Source of the DNA: Mesorhizobium mediterraneum
GTDB lineage: Bacteria > Pseudomonadota > Alphaproteobacteria > Rhizobiales > Rhizobiaceae
NCBI RefSeq assembly: GCF_002284565.1
Contig: NZ_NPKI01000015.1
Coordinates: 310,001 to 374,000 of the forward strand
Length of the DNA stretch: 64,000 nucleotides
Direction of reading: 5' to 3'
The notes under the pieces: generated by a model
The model's database searches: none
What the model was told of the DNA's origin: nothing
What the model saw: only the letters and a program-made list of their open reading frames with translations
Shown here: positions 37,538-46,471 of the stretch, piece after piece
Position numbering within the stretch: the first letter of the stretch is position 1
Layout of the letters: each line of letters starts with the position of its first letter
Made by a program: the position numbers and the translations under genes

Positions 37538-38850
37538 GCATCTTGAACATCCTGTCCCGGACGAAGCTCTATTGGGGCCTGATCGCCATCTTCCTGATCG
37601 GCGTGCTGGGCTCGCCGATCAGCTCCAAGGGCAACAACATCTTCCTGTCCTACGGCAATCTGCTCGATGTGCTGCGCCAGGTGTCGATCACCGGCCTGAT
37701 CGCCACCGGCATGACAGCGGTGATCATCACCGGCGGCATCGATCTTTCCGTCGGCTCGCTGATGGCGATCTGCACCGTGGTCTGCGCCATGCTGCTGACG
37801 GTTCCGGGTGTCACGCCGGCGGTGGTGCTGGGGGTGCCGACAGTTGCCGTGATCGCCCTTTGCCTCGGCATCCTGGTCACCCGTTTCATCTTCCTGAACA
37901 TCGAAAAATCCCGCGCCGGCTCGCAAGCCACGCACGACATCAGGCTGGATAGCGTTCGTGGGCTGGTCACGCCCGGCATTGTCGGGGTGGTCCTCTGCAG
38001 TCTCGTGCTGTGGTTCCTGCTGCCGCAGGCAGGCTCAAAATTCGGCGTGCTCGGCGTGTTGCTGGTGGCGCCTTGCGTCGGGCTGCTGTTCGGCGCGCTC
38101 AACGGCTTCATCATCGTTGCCGGGCGGCTGCAGCCTTTCATCGTCACGCTGGCGATGATGGTGACGGCGCTCGGCATCGCCCGGCTGACTGCCGGGCAGA
38201 ACAATGCGGTGCTGCCGGTCTACACCGGCTCGAACGCCACCGCGGATTTCGAAATCCTGCGCTCGCTGGTCTTCGGCGTGATCCCGATGCCGGGCCTGTT
38301 CTTCCTCGGAGCGATCCTGATCTACGGTGCCGTGCTGCGCTTCACGCCGTTCGGCCGCTATGTCTATGCCATCGGCGGCAATGAAGAGGCGGCGCGGCTG
38401 TCCGGCATCGCCGCCGGCCGCGTCAAGATCGCCACCTACGCGGTATCAGGGCTGCTGGCCGGCGTGGCGGCAGTGCTTTACGTTGCGCAATACAGGCAAG
38501 GCAAGCCGGATGCCGGTGCCGGACTTGAGCTCGATGCCATCGCCGCAGTGGTCATCGGCGGCACCAGCCTGATGGGCGGACGCGGCAGCCTCATCGGCAC
38601 ATTCTGTGGCGTGCTGATCTTCGGACTGCTCTCGAACATCCTGCAATTGCACAACATCAATTCGAACCTTCAACTCGTGCTGAAGGGGATGATCATCATC
38701 GGCACCGTGCTCGTGCAGGAGCGCAATGCCTTTGATCTTCTCTTCTATCTGCGCCTGCCTGGTGGAAAAGCGGCGCACAAGGAAACGACCGCAGCAAAGC
38801 GGCCGTCAAAAGAGACCCCGTCTCTAAATCTTGGAGGAAACAAGAAATGA
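37534..38850 (+). CDS. Sugar ABC transporter permease (RbsC type) with enlarged middle
   Basis: A 438-residue permease, about 100 residues longer than RbsC. The conserved 'TGLIATGMTAVIITGGIDLS' and 'GALNGFIIVAGRLQPFIVTL' blocks and the EAA-like 'YAIGGNEEAARLSGI' are present. The extra length lies between about residues 95 and 165: a charged segment ('NIEKSRAGSQATHDIRLDSV') and an additional hydrophobic helix ('TPGIVGVVLCSLVLWFLLPQ'). A basic tail follows the last helix. Both neighbours overlap by ATGA. Confidence 0.92.
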
Positions 38851-39815
38851 AACGACGTGACATGTTGAAGCTTGCCGCCGTCACCGCGGCACTGCTGACC
38901 ACGACCGCCCTTTTGACCAGCGGCAACGCCTACGCGCAGGACAAGAAGTGGAAGATCGGCTTCTCGCAGGTGACGACCATCGAGCCGTGGCGCGCCCAGT
39001 TCAACAAGGACATCCTGGCCGAGGCCGCCAAACATCCGGAAGTCGAGCTGATCGTCACCGACGGCGAGGACAAAACCGAAAAGCAGGTCGCCGATGTCGA
39101 GAACCTGATCCGTCAGGAAGTCGACGCGCTGCTGGTGTCACCGAAGGAATCCGCCGGCTTGACCGGCGTCGTGCAGCAGGCGATCGATGCCAAGATCCCG
39201 GTCTTCGTGCTCGACCGCAATGTCGAAACCAAGGACTACACGCAGTTCGTCGGCGGCGACAACAAGCTGATCGGCCGGGCTGCCGGTGAGTACGCCGTCG
39301 AGCTGCTCGGCGGCAAGGGCAAGGCATCAGGCAATGTCGTCGAGATCTGGGGCGGCATGGGCACCCAGCCAGCACATGACCGCCATGACGGCTTCCATGA
39401 ATTCACCGACAAGGAGCCGGGCATCAAGTACCTACTCGACCAGCAGTCGGGCGACTGGAAACAGGATCAGGCCTACAACATCATGGCCACGGCGCTGCGC
39501 AACAACGAGAAGATCGACCTCGTCTACGGTCACAACGACCCGATGGCGTACGGCGCCTATCTTGCCGCCAAGGATGCCGGACGCGAGAAGGACATCAAGT
39601 TCATCGGCATCGACGGCCTGCCCAATGAAGGCGTGACGCTGGTCAACAATGGCGAGCTGACGGCGACCTTCACCTATGTGACGCCCGGCGCCGAGGGACT
39701 GCGGCAGGCGATCAAGTTCCTGAACGGCGAAAAGGTCGAAAAGACCATCACCTTGCCGACGGAGAAGATCACCAAGGAAAATGCCGCCCAGGTCCTGAAG
39801 GACAACGGCCTCTGA
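38847..39815 (+). CDS. Periplasmic sugar-binding protein (RbsB type)
   Basis: A 322-residue binding protein with signal peptide (MKRRDMLKLAAVTAALLTTT..., cleavage near AYAQ). The PBP1-type fold is shown by 'KKWKIGFSQVTTIEPWRAQF', 'LIRQEVDALLVSPKESAGLT' and 'IPVFVLDRNVETKDYTQFVG'. The ligand is probably a monosaccharide; the exact sugar cannot be read from sequence. The RRDML pattern with hydrophobic run could allow Tat export. It is the last gene of the LacI-controlled operon. Confidence 0.93.
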   Translation: MKRRDMLKLAAVTAALLTTTALLTSGNAYAQDKKWKIGFSQVTTIEPWRAQFNKDILAEAAKHPEVELIVTDGEDKTEKQVADVENLIRQEVDALLVSPKESAGLTGVVQQAIDAKIPVFVLDRNVETKDYTQFVGGDNKLIGRAAGEYAVELLGGKGKASGNVVEIWGGMGTQPAHDRHDGFHEFTDKEPGIKYLLDQQSGDWKQDQAYNIMATALRNNEKIDLVYGHNDPMAYGAYLAAKDAGREKDIKFIGIDGLPNEGVTLVNNGELTATFTYVTPGAEGLRQAIKFLNGEKVEKTITLPTEKITKENAAQVLKDNGL

Positions 39816-39855
39816 GGCACCGGAGACAGTGACCTGAGGGACATAGCATAGCTCT

Positions 39856-40025
39856 GCCCCTCAACCGCCTGCCGGCACCTTCTCCCGTATAGCGACGGGG
39901 AGAAGGAACTGGCCGCGGCGCCCGGCACCCTTTTTGCAACGCTGTTGATTGGCGAAACCGTCGATGACGGCGTCTTTCTCCCCGTCACTATACGGGGAGA
40001 AATGTCCGGCAGGACAATGAGGGGC
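39856..40025. repeat. Long inverted-repeat element, type E
   Basis: GCCCCTCA (39856-39863) pairs with TGAGGGGC (40018-40025); inside, CCTGCCGG, CTTCTCCC and GACGGGGAGAAGG blocks pair with TTCTCCCCGTC and CCGGCAGG. The centre has TTGGCGAAACCGTCG, shared in form with the copies at 53016 and 56102. It separates two convergent genes. Confidence 0.8.
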
Positions 40026-40077
40026 GGCGTAGACCGACCAAGTTCGCTCAGCCTCTGGGAGCCAGCGAGGGCACCGC

Positions 40078-40554
40078 TCAGGCCAGCTTGGCCAAAAGCC
40101 TCATGAAAATGGCGGCCTCCTTGGCGGAAAGCGGCGCCAGCGTTTCCTGCGTGATATCGCGGGCGATCGGGATCAGCCGCTCGATGGCATCCCGGCCCTC
40201 AGCGGTCAGATTGACCAGCAGGCGCCTTTTGTCGACCTCATGCTTGGAAAGCTCGACCAGGCCGCGCGCCTTGAGCCGGTCGATGACACCTTTCACCGTC
40301 GCCGCATCCATGGCGATCAGGCTGCCAAGCTGGTTCTGAGAGGTCTCGCCGACGTCGTGCAATTTGGCCAGGGCGGCAAATTGCGGCGGTGTCAGGTCGG
40401 CGATATGTGCCGCGAAGATCGAGACATGGCGCTGGTGCGCCTTGCGCAGGATGAAGCCGACCTGCTCCTGCAGGCGGTAATCGTTTTCGTCAGGCTCCTC
40501 CGCCTCGACCAGCTTGAGCTTGATGTCTTCGGCGCTCACCGCAGTCCGTCCCAT
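40078..40554 (-). CDS. MarR family transcriptional regulator
   Basis: A 158-residue winged-helix regulator: 'DLTPPQFAALAKLHDVGETS' leads into the HTH 'QNQLGSLIAMDAATVKGVID' and the wing 'LSKHEVDKRRLLVNLTAEGR'. Last gene of the cluster with the molybdenum hydroxylase, overlapping the Amino_synth gene by 19 nt. The likely ligand is the pathway's aromatic acid and the likely operator the palindrome at 47383-47400 (inference). Confidence 0.9.
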   Translation of the reverse strand: MGRTAVSAEDIKLKLVEAEEPDENDYRLQEQVGFILRKAHQRHVSIFAAHIADLTPPQFAALAKLHDVGETSQNQLGSLIAMDAATVKGVIDRLKARGLVELSKHEVDKRRLLVNLTAEGRDAIERLIPIARDITQETLAPLSAKEAAIFMRLLAKLA

Positions 40555-41120
40555 GCCTTGATGTCCTTGGCCGCGAGGCCGCCCATGCGATCATGCACGC
40601 GCGGGCCGCAGGTCATGGCGAGGCAGAACAGGATCTCGTCGGGACGAGGCCCGTCGCTGATGCCGACCTCCATGGCATCGAAATGGCTGCGCACATAGGC
40701 GGCGTTGATATGGCCGAGCGGCACGTCGAGCTTTGAACCGAAGGCGCCGACCTTCTTTGCCGATGGCACGATCGCCTTGGCGTCGCCGAGCCGCTCGCGC
40801 ATGGCGTAGCCACCCGGCACATGCCACAGCGCGCCATGCTCGAGCTCGCCGGCGATACCGACGATGGCGCCTTTGCCATAGCCGTCGATCTGCTTTACGT
40901 CGCCGCCCAATGCGGCGATGAGCTTGTCGGCGAGCAGCAGGCCGAGCGGCTTCAGATCGTCCATCGCGCTCTGCAGGTCTTCCACGTAGCGGCCCGCGAA
41001 CGGGTTCTTCACCACAGCCATCGCAGCGGCGCGGCGGCGCGGCACCTTCGCCACCGGTCCGCCCTCGTGAAAGATCTCTTCGGTCAGCACCGCAACCTTG
41101 CGGATCGCAAACTCAGGCAT
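40536..41120 (-). CDS. Amino_synth (DUF1185, PF06684) family protein
   Basis: A 194-residue protein of the family called 'amino acid synthesis', whose biochemical role is not established. Recognisable blocks: 'VRKVAVLTEEIFHEGG'-like start (here IRKVAVLTEEIFHEGGP), 'VVKNPFAGRYVEDLQ', 'GYGKGAIVGIAGELEHGALW' and 'ERLGDAKAIVPSAKKVGAFG'. It overlaps UPF0280 upstream (8 nt) and the MarR gene downstream, so it belongs to the operon. A hydrolase or lyase role on the reduced ring product is a guess. Confidence 0.82.
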   Translation of the reverse strand: MPEFAIRKVAVLTEEIFHEGGPVAKVPRRRAAAMAVVKNPFAGRYVEDLQSAMDDLKPLGLLLADKLIAALGGDVKQIDGYGKGAIVGIAGELEHGALWHVPGGYAMRERLGDAKAIVPSAKKVGAFGSKLDVPLGHINAAYVRSHFDAMEVGISDGPRPDEILFCLAMTCGPRVHDRMGGLAAKDIKAWDGLR

Positions 41121-41994
41121 GGGCAATTTCCTTCCTTGATTTCTCATTGGGCGCAGCGAGCGCCATGGGACCGGCGATCCGTGCCTGACCGGCAAGGAAA
41201 AGCGCTGAGGCGGCAATCAGGCCGTGTCGCCGAAAATCTTCGACGACAGCAAGCCCGCTGTCCAGCGCAGCGGCTATTTCGCCTGATGAAAGCACGCCGA
41301 CGCCCTGGGTGACCAGACGATCGCCAAGGTCACTGTCGGGCGCCAGATCGCGCGCCGGCACGCGCTCGATGGCGGGATGACCGGGCAGATCGACGGCATT
41401 GGCGATCAAGGTCGCGGCGGCATCGGCTTCAGCACCCGTCCGCGCCAGCACGGTGACTGCGTCGGCGATGCCCAGCGAAAAGGAACGGCCGCGCCAGCCG
41501 CTCGTCGCGACGCCGCGGATCCCGTCTTCGGCGCGGATCGTGATACGGTCCGCCAGTCCATGACCTGTCCCGGCAATGGCGAGGGTCATGGACCGGCCGT
41601 TGCCGAGATGGATCGCGCTGTCACCGCCATTGTTGACATAGGCGCGATCGAGCCGGCGCCCGGCCAGCAACGCGCCAAGCATTTCGTCGGCTACCGAACC
41701 GGCGACTGCAGCCATCGGCGTGATGAATTGTTTCGCTAGCGGAACAACCGCCGCTTCCATGCGCCGCGCCGTCGGCCCAGCGAAAGCACGTGGCCGCGAC
41801 GAAGCCGGACGGCGCAGTTCTGGGAGGTCGTCGACGATCTCCTGCAGGATTGTCTGGAACCGCGCCACCGCCTGGCTGTAGGCGGCGCGGCATTCGTCCG
41901 CATCGCCAAAAGCCTCGATGATCAGGTCGATCGGGCCATGATTGAGATGCAGCCGCCTGCCGTCCTCAAGCCAATGTGCCTGCGGGCCGTTCAT
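41113..41994 (-). CDS. UPF0280 family protein (ApbE-like fold)
   Basis: A 293-residue protein of UPF0280 (COG2122), a family related in fold to ApbE flavin transferases. Family blocks include 'LHLNHGPIDLIIEAFG', 'GRRLDRAYVNNGGDSAIHLG' and 'GVATSGWRGRSFSLGIADAV'. Its stop-start junction with the 6-hydroxynicotinate-reductase-like gene is TGATG (1-nt overlap), implying tight coupling. An ApbE-like activity could attach flavin to a partner in the cluster (inference). Confidence 0.88.
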   Translation of the reverse strand: MNGPQAHWLEDGRRLHLNHGPIDLIIEAFGDADECRAAYSQAVARFQTILQEIVDDLPELRRPASSRPRAFAGPTARRMEAAVVPLAKQFITPMAAVAGSVADEMLGALLAGRRLDRAYVNNGGDSAIHLGNGRSMTLAIAGTGHGLADRITIRAEDGIRGVATSGWRGRSFSLGIADAVTVLARTGAEADAAATLIANAVDLPGHPAIERVPARDLAPDSDLGDRLVTQGVGVLSSGEIAAALDSGLAVVEDFRRHGLIAASALFLAGQARIAGPMALAAPNEKSRKEIAHA

Positions 41995-43535
41995 CACCCG
42001 GACCCGTTGCTCGCGGCACGCCGCAACTGCGCCAGTGGCGGCCATGGATTGCTGGCCGGCGCACCTGTGCCGCGGCGCGGGTTGAGATACTCGCCGCCTT
42101 TGGCGAGAATGTCATCAACGCTGCGGATCTCGGCTTCGTAGCCACCGAGCCTGACATAGTCGTCGCGGCGCAGGGTGAACTCGATCGGCGCCACCAGCGC
42201 CGGCGTCGGCACATAGCCGAAGGCACCTTCCGGCACCCGGGTGACATCGACCATCAGCGTGATGCCGCCGCCCGGCCAAACATAGACCGGCGCGCCGCCA
42301 ACGGTGACATAAGTCGTCAGGCCCTGCACCGAGCGGGTCAGATTGACCGGGTTCTCGGTGACACCGGCGCGCAGCGAGCCGCCGGCACCGCCGACGAACA
42401 GCACGGTGCACAGCGCCGGCTCGCAATTGTCCTCGATCAGGCCGACGGATTTCTGCAGCCGCTCCGGGAAGGGCTTTTGTACCGGCTTCAATTCATCATC
42501 GAGCTCGTAATAGGCGAACTGCTCGCCGGTGGTCGAGACCATCAGCAGCGACAGGCCGGGGCGGGCGCCCTTCTTAGCGTTCCATTCGCCGAGGATCGAC
42601 AGCGGGTCGGAAATGCTGGTGCCGCCCCAGCCGAGGCCGGGCTCGGACACCTTGAAATAGCGGCCCGGCGTCGAACGGCGGCCGATGATCTTGATTCCGG
42701 TGTCCTGCCAGCCGAGCACCTTGCCTGCCTGATGCTCGGACACGACGCCGGTGATGTGGTCGTCGACCACCACCACCTCGTCGACCAGGTCGCGCCACTG
42801 GGTGGCGAACATGCCGATGGTGGCCGAGCCGCAGCCGACCCGCATGCGATGTTCGAGCTGGCCGTCGATGACCGGGGGCTTGCCGGCTTCGACGATGACC
42901 GTGGCACCGCCGTCGATGGTGAGCTCGACCGGCTTGCGGTTGCATAGATTAAGCAGCGCATCGCAGGTGGCGCGACCCTCGGCCTTGGAGCCGCCGGTCA
43001 GATGATGCACGCCGCCCAGCGACAGCATCTGCGAGCCATATTCGCCTGTCGTGACATGGCCGATTGCCTCACCCGCCGCGCGGACCGTGGCAGTCTCGGG
43101 ACCAAGGTGGCGGTCGGTGTCGATCTTCACCTTGACGCCGCAGTAGGAGAAGATGCCCTCGGTGACGACGGTGACGAGATCGACGCCTTCGACCTCCTGG
43201 CTGACGATGAAAGGCGCAGGCTTGTAGTCGGGATAGGTGGTGCCGGCGCCGATCGCGGTGACGAAACGGCGGCCGGTGTTGACCAGTTCGCCGTCCCATT
43301 CTTCGCCCTCGGCGACAAAAGGCACAACCACAGCGCCGGTCTCGGCCGCATGGTCGAGGATGGTCAGCGGATCCATCCGCACGATCCTGCCGCCGACATT
43401 GCCGTAGCGATCACAAGCGCCGGTGCGGCCGTCTGATATATAGCACATGACCGGGCAGGCATCGCAGCGGATCTTTTCCGCCACTTGCTTCTCGCCGGGA
43501 TCGTGGGTTTCGAAGCGTTCGGCTAGCTCGCTCAT
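41994..43535 (-). CDS. 6-hydroxynicotinate reductase-like iron-sulfur protein
   Basis: A 513-residue protein matching the family of 6-hydroxynicotinate reductase, which in Eubacterium barkeri reduces the ring to 1,4,5,6-tetrahydro-6-oxonicotinate with ferredoxin. An N-terminal cluster motif C24-x2-C27-x3-C31-x9-C41 ('CDACPVMCYISDGRTGACDR') indicates an Fe-S centre. Conserved stretches include 'SYCGVKVKIDTDRHLG' and 'GSQMLSLGGVHHLTGGSKAE'. It lies between a molybdenum hydroxylase gene (ATGA overlap) and UPF0280. Azorhizobium is known to use a reductive nicotinate route, which makes the reading plausible in a rhizobial relative. Confidence 0.78.
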   Translation of the reverse strand: MSELAERFETHDPGEKQVAEKIRCDACPVMCYISDGRTGACDRYGNVGGRIVRMDPLTILDHAAETGAVVVPFVAEGEEWDGELVNTGRRFVTAIGAGTTYPDYKPAPFIVSQEVEGVDLVTVVTEGIFSYCGVKVKIDTDRHLGPETATVRAAGEAIGHVTTGEYGSQMLSLGGVHHLTGGSKAEGRATCDALLNLCNRKPVELTIDGGATVIVEAGKPPVIDGQLEHRMRVGCGSATIGMFATQWRDLVDEVVVVDDHITGVVSEHQAGKVLGWQDTGIKIIGRRSTPGRYFKVSEPGLGWGGTSISDPLSILGEWNAKKGARPGLSLLMVSTTGEQFAYYELDDELKPVQKPFPERLQKSVGLIEDNCEPALCTVLFVGGAGGSLRAGVTENPVNLTRSVQGLTTYVTVGGAPVYVWPGGGITLMVDVTRVPEGAFGYVPTPALVAPIEFTLRRDDYVRLGGYEAEIRSVDDILAKGGEYLNPRRGTGAPASNPWPPLAQLRRAASNGSG

Positions 43536-46471
43536 CGGCCCGCCTCCTTGTCGCGGATCGCAGCGCGGATGCGACTCGGCGTCGCCGGAATTTTGGTGAC
43601 CAGGACGCCGGTGGCATGGCGGATGGCATTGAGGATCGCGGGCGCCGTCGGGATCAGCACATGCTCGCCCAAGCCCTTGGCGCCAAAGGGTCCTTCCGGA
43701 TCCGGAACTTCGATCAGGATGGTCTCGATCGGCGGCACGTCGCCGATGGTCGGGATGAGATAGTCGTGCAGATTCTCGGTGCGACCGGGAATGTACTCCT
43801 CCATCAGCGCCATGCCGATGCCTTGCGCGATGCCGCCCTCGATCTGGCCTTCGGCGAGCAGCGGATTGATCGCCTTGCCGACATCATGCGCGGCGGTGAT
43901 CTTGATCAGCTTCACCGTGCCGAGCTTGAGGTCGACCTCGAGTTCGGCGATCTGTGCGCCATAGCCGTAGACGGCATAGGGCTTGCCCTGGCCCTTGGCG
44001 TCGAGCGGCAGCGTCGGCGGGTCGTAGCTTTCCTCGGCACGGAAGACGAAGCCGTCAGCATCGGCCTTCAGCGTGGACAGATCGATATGCCGCGTCGCTT
44101 CGCCCTCGCGGATGACCAGGCTTGTGCCATCCAGAGCGATCGCTGCCTTCTCCGACACATTGGCGAAGCGCAGCATGATCTCGCGCAAGGCGCCGCCGGC
44201 CTTTTCGGCGGCCTTGCCAGTGACGAAGGTCTGGCGCGAAGCAGACGTCTTGCCGGCATCGGGCGTGATCGCCGTGTCGGCGCTTTTCAGCCGGAATTTT
44301 TCGAGCGGCAAGCCAACCGCGTCGGCGCAGATCTGGGCAATGACCGTGTTCGAGCCTTGCCCGATATCGACGGCACCCTGATGCAGGACGACGTCGCCGG
44401 TGGCGGAGATGCCGACTCTGATGGTCGATGGATTTGGCAGCGAGGTGTTGCCACAGCCATACCAGCAGGAGGCGACGCCGACGCCACGTTTCCTGCTGTC
44501 ATTGGCACTGTTGAATTTTTCGGCATCGGCAAGCGCGCGCGTCCAATGCGGCCGCAACGCTTCGAGGCACTCGGCAATGCCAACGCCTGCTTCCAGCCTC
44601 TGTCCGGTAACCGTTTCGGAGCCGTTACGAAGACAGTTTTTCAGGCGAAAATCGAGCCGGTCCAGCCCAAGCTTTTCGGACAGCTCGTCATAGAGTGTTT
44701 CCTGCATGATCGTCGCCTGCGGCACGCCGAAACCGCGGAAGGCGCCGGAGATCGGGCCATTTGTGTGGATGGCGCGGCCTTCGGCACGGTAATTCGGCGT
44801 CGCATAGGGACCGGAGGCGTGCACCGGCACGCGGTTGGCGACGGTCGGGCCCCAACTCGCATAGGCGCCGGTGTTGAAATCGCCTGCGAAGACCATGCCG
44901 GTGACGCGGCCATCGGCATCGGCGCCGATCGTTGCCTTCATCTCGGCGGGATGACGCTTGGTGGTCGAGATCATCGATTCGTTGCGGGTATAGGCGAGTG
45001 CAGCCGGCCGCCCGGTCTTCATCGCGACCAAGCCGATCAGCGGCTGCAACGAGACGTCGAGCTTGGAACCGAAGCCGCCGCCGGTGGCTGTCGGCACGAT
45101 ACGCACCTTGTCAGCGGCAAGGCCAAGCACTTTTGCCACGTCGTCGCGATCCATGTAGGGCGCCTGCGTGCAGGCGACGACGACGAGCGTGCCGCCATCC
45201 ATATAGGCATGGCCGGCTTCCGGCTCGATATAGGCGTGCTCGACATAGGAGGTATCGATGGCGCCGGAAACCACGAAAGCCGCGCCGGAAAGCGCGGCTT
45301 CGGGGTCACCGCGCTCGACGAAGCCAGTGGTGAGCAGGTTTGCCGGCCGGTTCTCGTGGATCAGTTGCGCGCCGCCGGCTTGCGCCTCGCAAGGCTGCAG
45401 AAGGTATGGCAACTCGGTCCAACGAACAGGAAAATCCGAAAGATCGAGATCGAGGATGGCCTCGCGCTCGCCGGCAACCAGCGCCACTGCCTCGCCGCGA
45501 AAGCGCGAAAAGCCTTCGGCCAGCGCCGGCTGGTCGGCAAAAGGCGCAATGACGCCGAAGCTGTTCTTTCCCGGAATGTCGGCAGCGGTGAAGACGCCGA
45601 CGATGCCGGGACGGGTTTTCACCCAGGCGTCGAGATCGCCGAAGGCGAAGCGGGCGTGATGATGCGGCGAGCGCACCACCAGCACCGCCAGCGCATCGGC
45701 CGGGAAGGAATCCCCGCCGAATTTTTCGCCGCCGGTGACTTTCGGCAGGCCGTCGAGCCTGATCGGAGAGGAGCCTACAGCATGGCCTGAGATTGGCATT
45801 CTGCGGTCAAGGTCGAGATCGAGCCGCTGAAGTTGGTGCTGCCCCTCACCCTTACCCTCTCCCCGTGAAAGACGGGGAGAGGGGGACGCCAGCGCTGGAG
45901 CTTCGTCCTTCTCCCCGTCACTGTACGGGGAGAAGGTGCCGGCAGGCGGATGAGGGGCAATGCCGTCCGTCGATAGTTCGCTCGCGAACCGTCCAGCATC
46001 CATCACCGCCGCAACGATCTTCCGGTACCCGGTGCAGCGGCACAGGACGCCGCCCAGCGCATCCTGGACTTCGGTTTCGCTCGGGTTCGGCTCCCTGTCC
46101 AGCAGCGCGGTTGCCGCGATTAACAGGCCGGGCGTGCAGATGCCGCATTGCGCGGCGCCATGGTCGAGGAACGAAGCTTGCAGCGCCGACAATCTGCCAT
46201 TGGCGAGCCCTTCGACCGTGGTCACCACGGTGCCAGCGGCAGAAGCCACTGACATGAGGCAGGCGCAGACGGGTTCGCCGTCGACAAGCACCGTGCAGGC
46301 GCCGCAGTCGCCGGCGTCGCAGCCGATCTTGGTGCCGGTCAGGCGCAATTCGTCGCGCAGCACCGAAGAGAGACGACGAACCGGCGGCACGCAGACAGAA
46401 ACGGCGGCGCCGTTGACCTCGAAGGCGATGTCGGCCCGCTCCATGCTCATGCCAGGCTGAGCTTTGCTCAT
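43532..46471 (-). CDS. Molybdenum hydroxylase, fused [2Fe-2S] and molybdopterin subunits
   Basis: A 979-residue xanthine-dehydrogenase-family enzyme. Residues 1-165 hold two [2Fe-2S] clusters: C51, C56, C59, C71 and the CGIC/CRC set (C109, C112, C144, C146). Residues about 230-979 are the Mo-cofactor domain, with 'GGGFGSKLDVSLQ', 'RGFGVPQATIMQE', 'GQGSNTVIAQI' and the terminal 'GPFGAKGLGEHVLIPTAPAI' bearing the catalytic Glu. The joint (about 171-211) is translated palindromic repeat DNA. In context it probably hydroxylates nicotinate at C6, but xanthine or another N-heterocycle is possible. Confidence 0.88.
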   Translation of the reverse strand: MSKAQPGMSMERADIAFEVNGAAVSVCVPPVRRLSSVLRDELRLTGTKIGCDAGDCGACTVLVDGEPVCACLMSVASAAGTVVTTVEGLANGRLSALQASFLDHGAAQCGICTPGLLIAATALLDREPNPSETEVQDALGGVLCRCTGYRKIVAAVMDAGRFASELSTDGIAPHPPAGTFSPYSDGEKDEAPALASPSPRLSRGEGKGEGQHQLQRLDLDLDRRMPISGHAVGSSPIRLDGLPKVTGGEKFGGDSFPADALAVLVVRSPHHHARFAFGDLDAWVKTRPGIVGVFTAADIPGKNSFGVIAPFADQPALAEGFSRFRGEAVALVAGEREAILDLDLSDFPVRWTELPYLLQPCEAQAGGAQLIHENRPANLLTTGFVERGDPEAALSGAAFVVSGAIDTSYVEHAYIEPEAGHAYMDGGTLVVVACTQAPYMDRDDVAKVLGLAADKVRIVPTATGGGFGSKLDVSLQPLIGLVAMKTGRPAALAYTRNESMISTTKRHPAEMKATIGADADGRVTGMVFAGDFNTGAYASWGPTVANRVPVHASGPYATPNYRAEGRAIHTNGPISGAFRGFGVPQATIMQETLYDELSEKLGLDRLDFRLKNCLRNGSETVTGQRLEAGVGIAECLEALRPHWTRALADAEKFNSANDSRKRGVGVASCWYGCGNTSLPNPSTIRVGISATGDVVLHQGAVDIGQGSNTVIAQICADAVGLPLEKFRLKSADTAITPDAGKTSASRQTFVTGKAAEKAGGALREIMLRFANVSEKAAIALDGTSLVIREGEATRHIDLSTLKADADGFVFRAEESYDPPTLPLDAKGQGKPYAVYGYGAQIAELEVDLKLGTVKLIKITAAHDVGKAINPLLAEGQIEGGIAQGIGMALMEEYIPGRTENLHDYLIPTIGDVPPIETILIEVPDPEGPFGAKGLGEHVLIPTAPAILNAIRHATGVLVTKIPATPSRIRAAIRDKEAGR
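45840..45959. repeat. Long inverted-repeat element inside the molybdenum hydroxylase gene
   Basis: TGCCCCTCA (45840-45848) pairs with TGAGGGGCA (45951-45959); internal CTCTCCCCGT/GACGGGGAGAG and CTTCTCCCCGTC/ACGGGGAGAAGG hairpins match the intergenic copy at 39856. The 120 bp (40 codons) keep the reading frame and encode residues about 171-211, a Pro/Gly/Ser-rich linker. Confidence 0.85.

Noticed and set aside
39856..40025. Possible CRISPR array from repeated GGGGAGAAGG blocks
   Set aside because: Only two inverted copies without regular spacers; this is a palindromic repeat element, and no cas genes are present.
43616..45790. Long open frame (724 codons) on the plus strand opposite the molybdenum hydroxylase gene
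   Set aside because: It mirrors the codon pattern of a clearly conserved gene on the other strand and has no recognisable domain; high-GC genes routinely leave such antisense frames.
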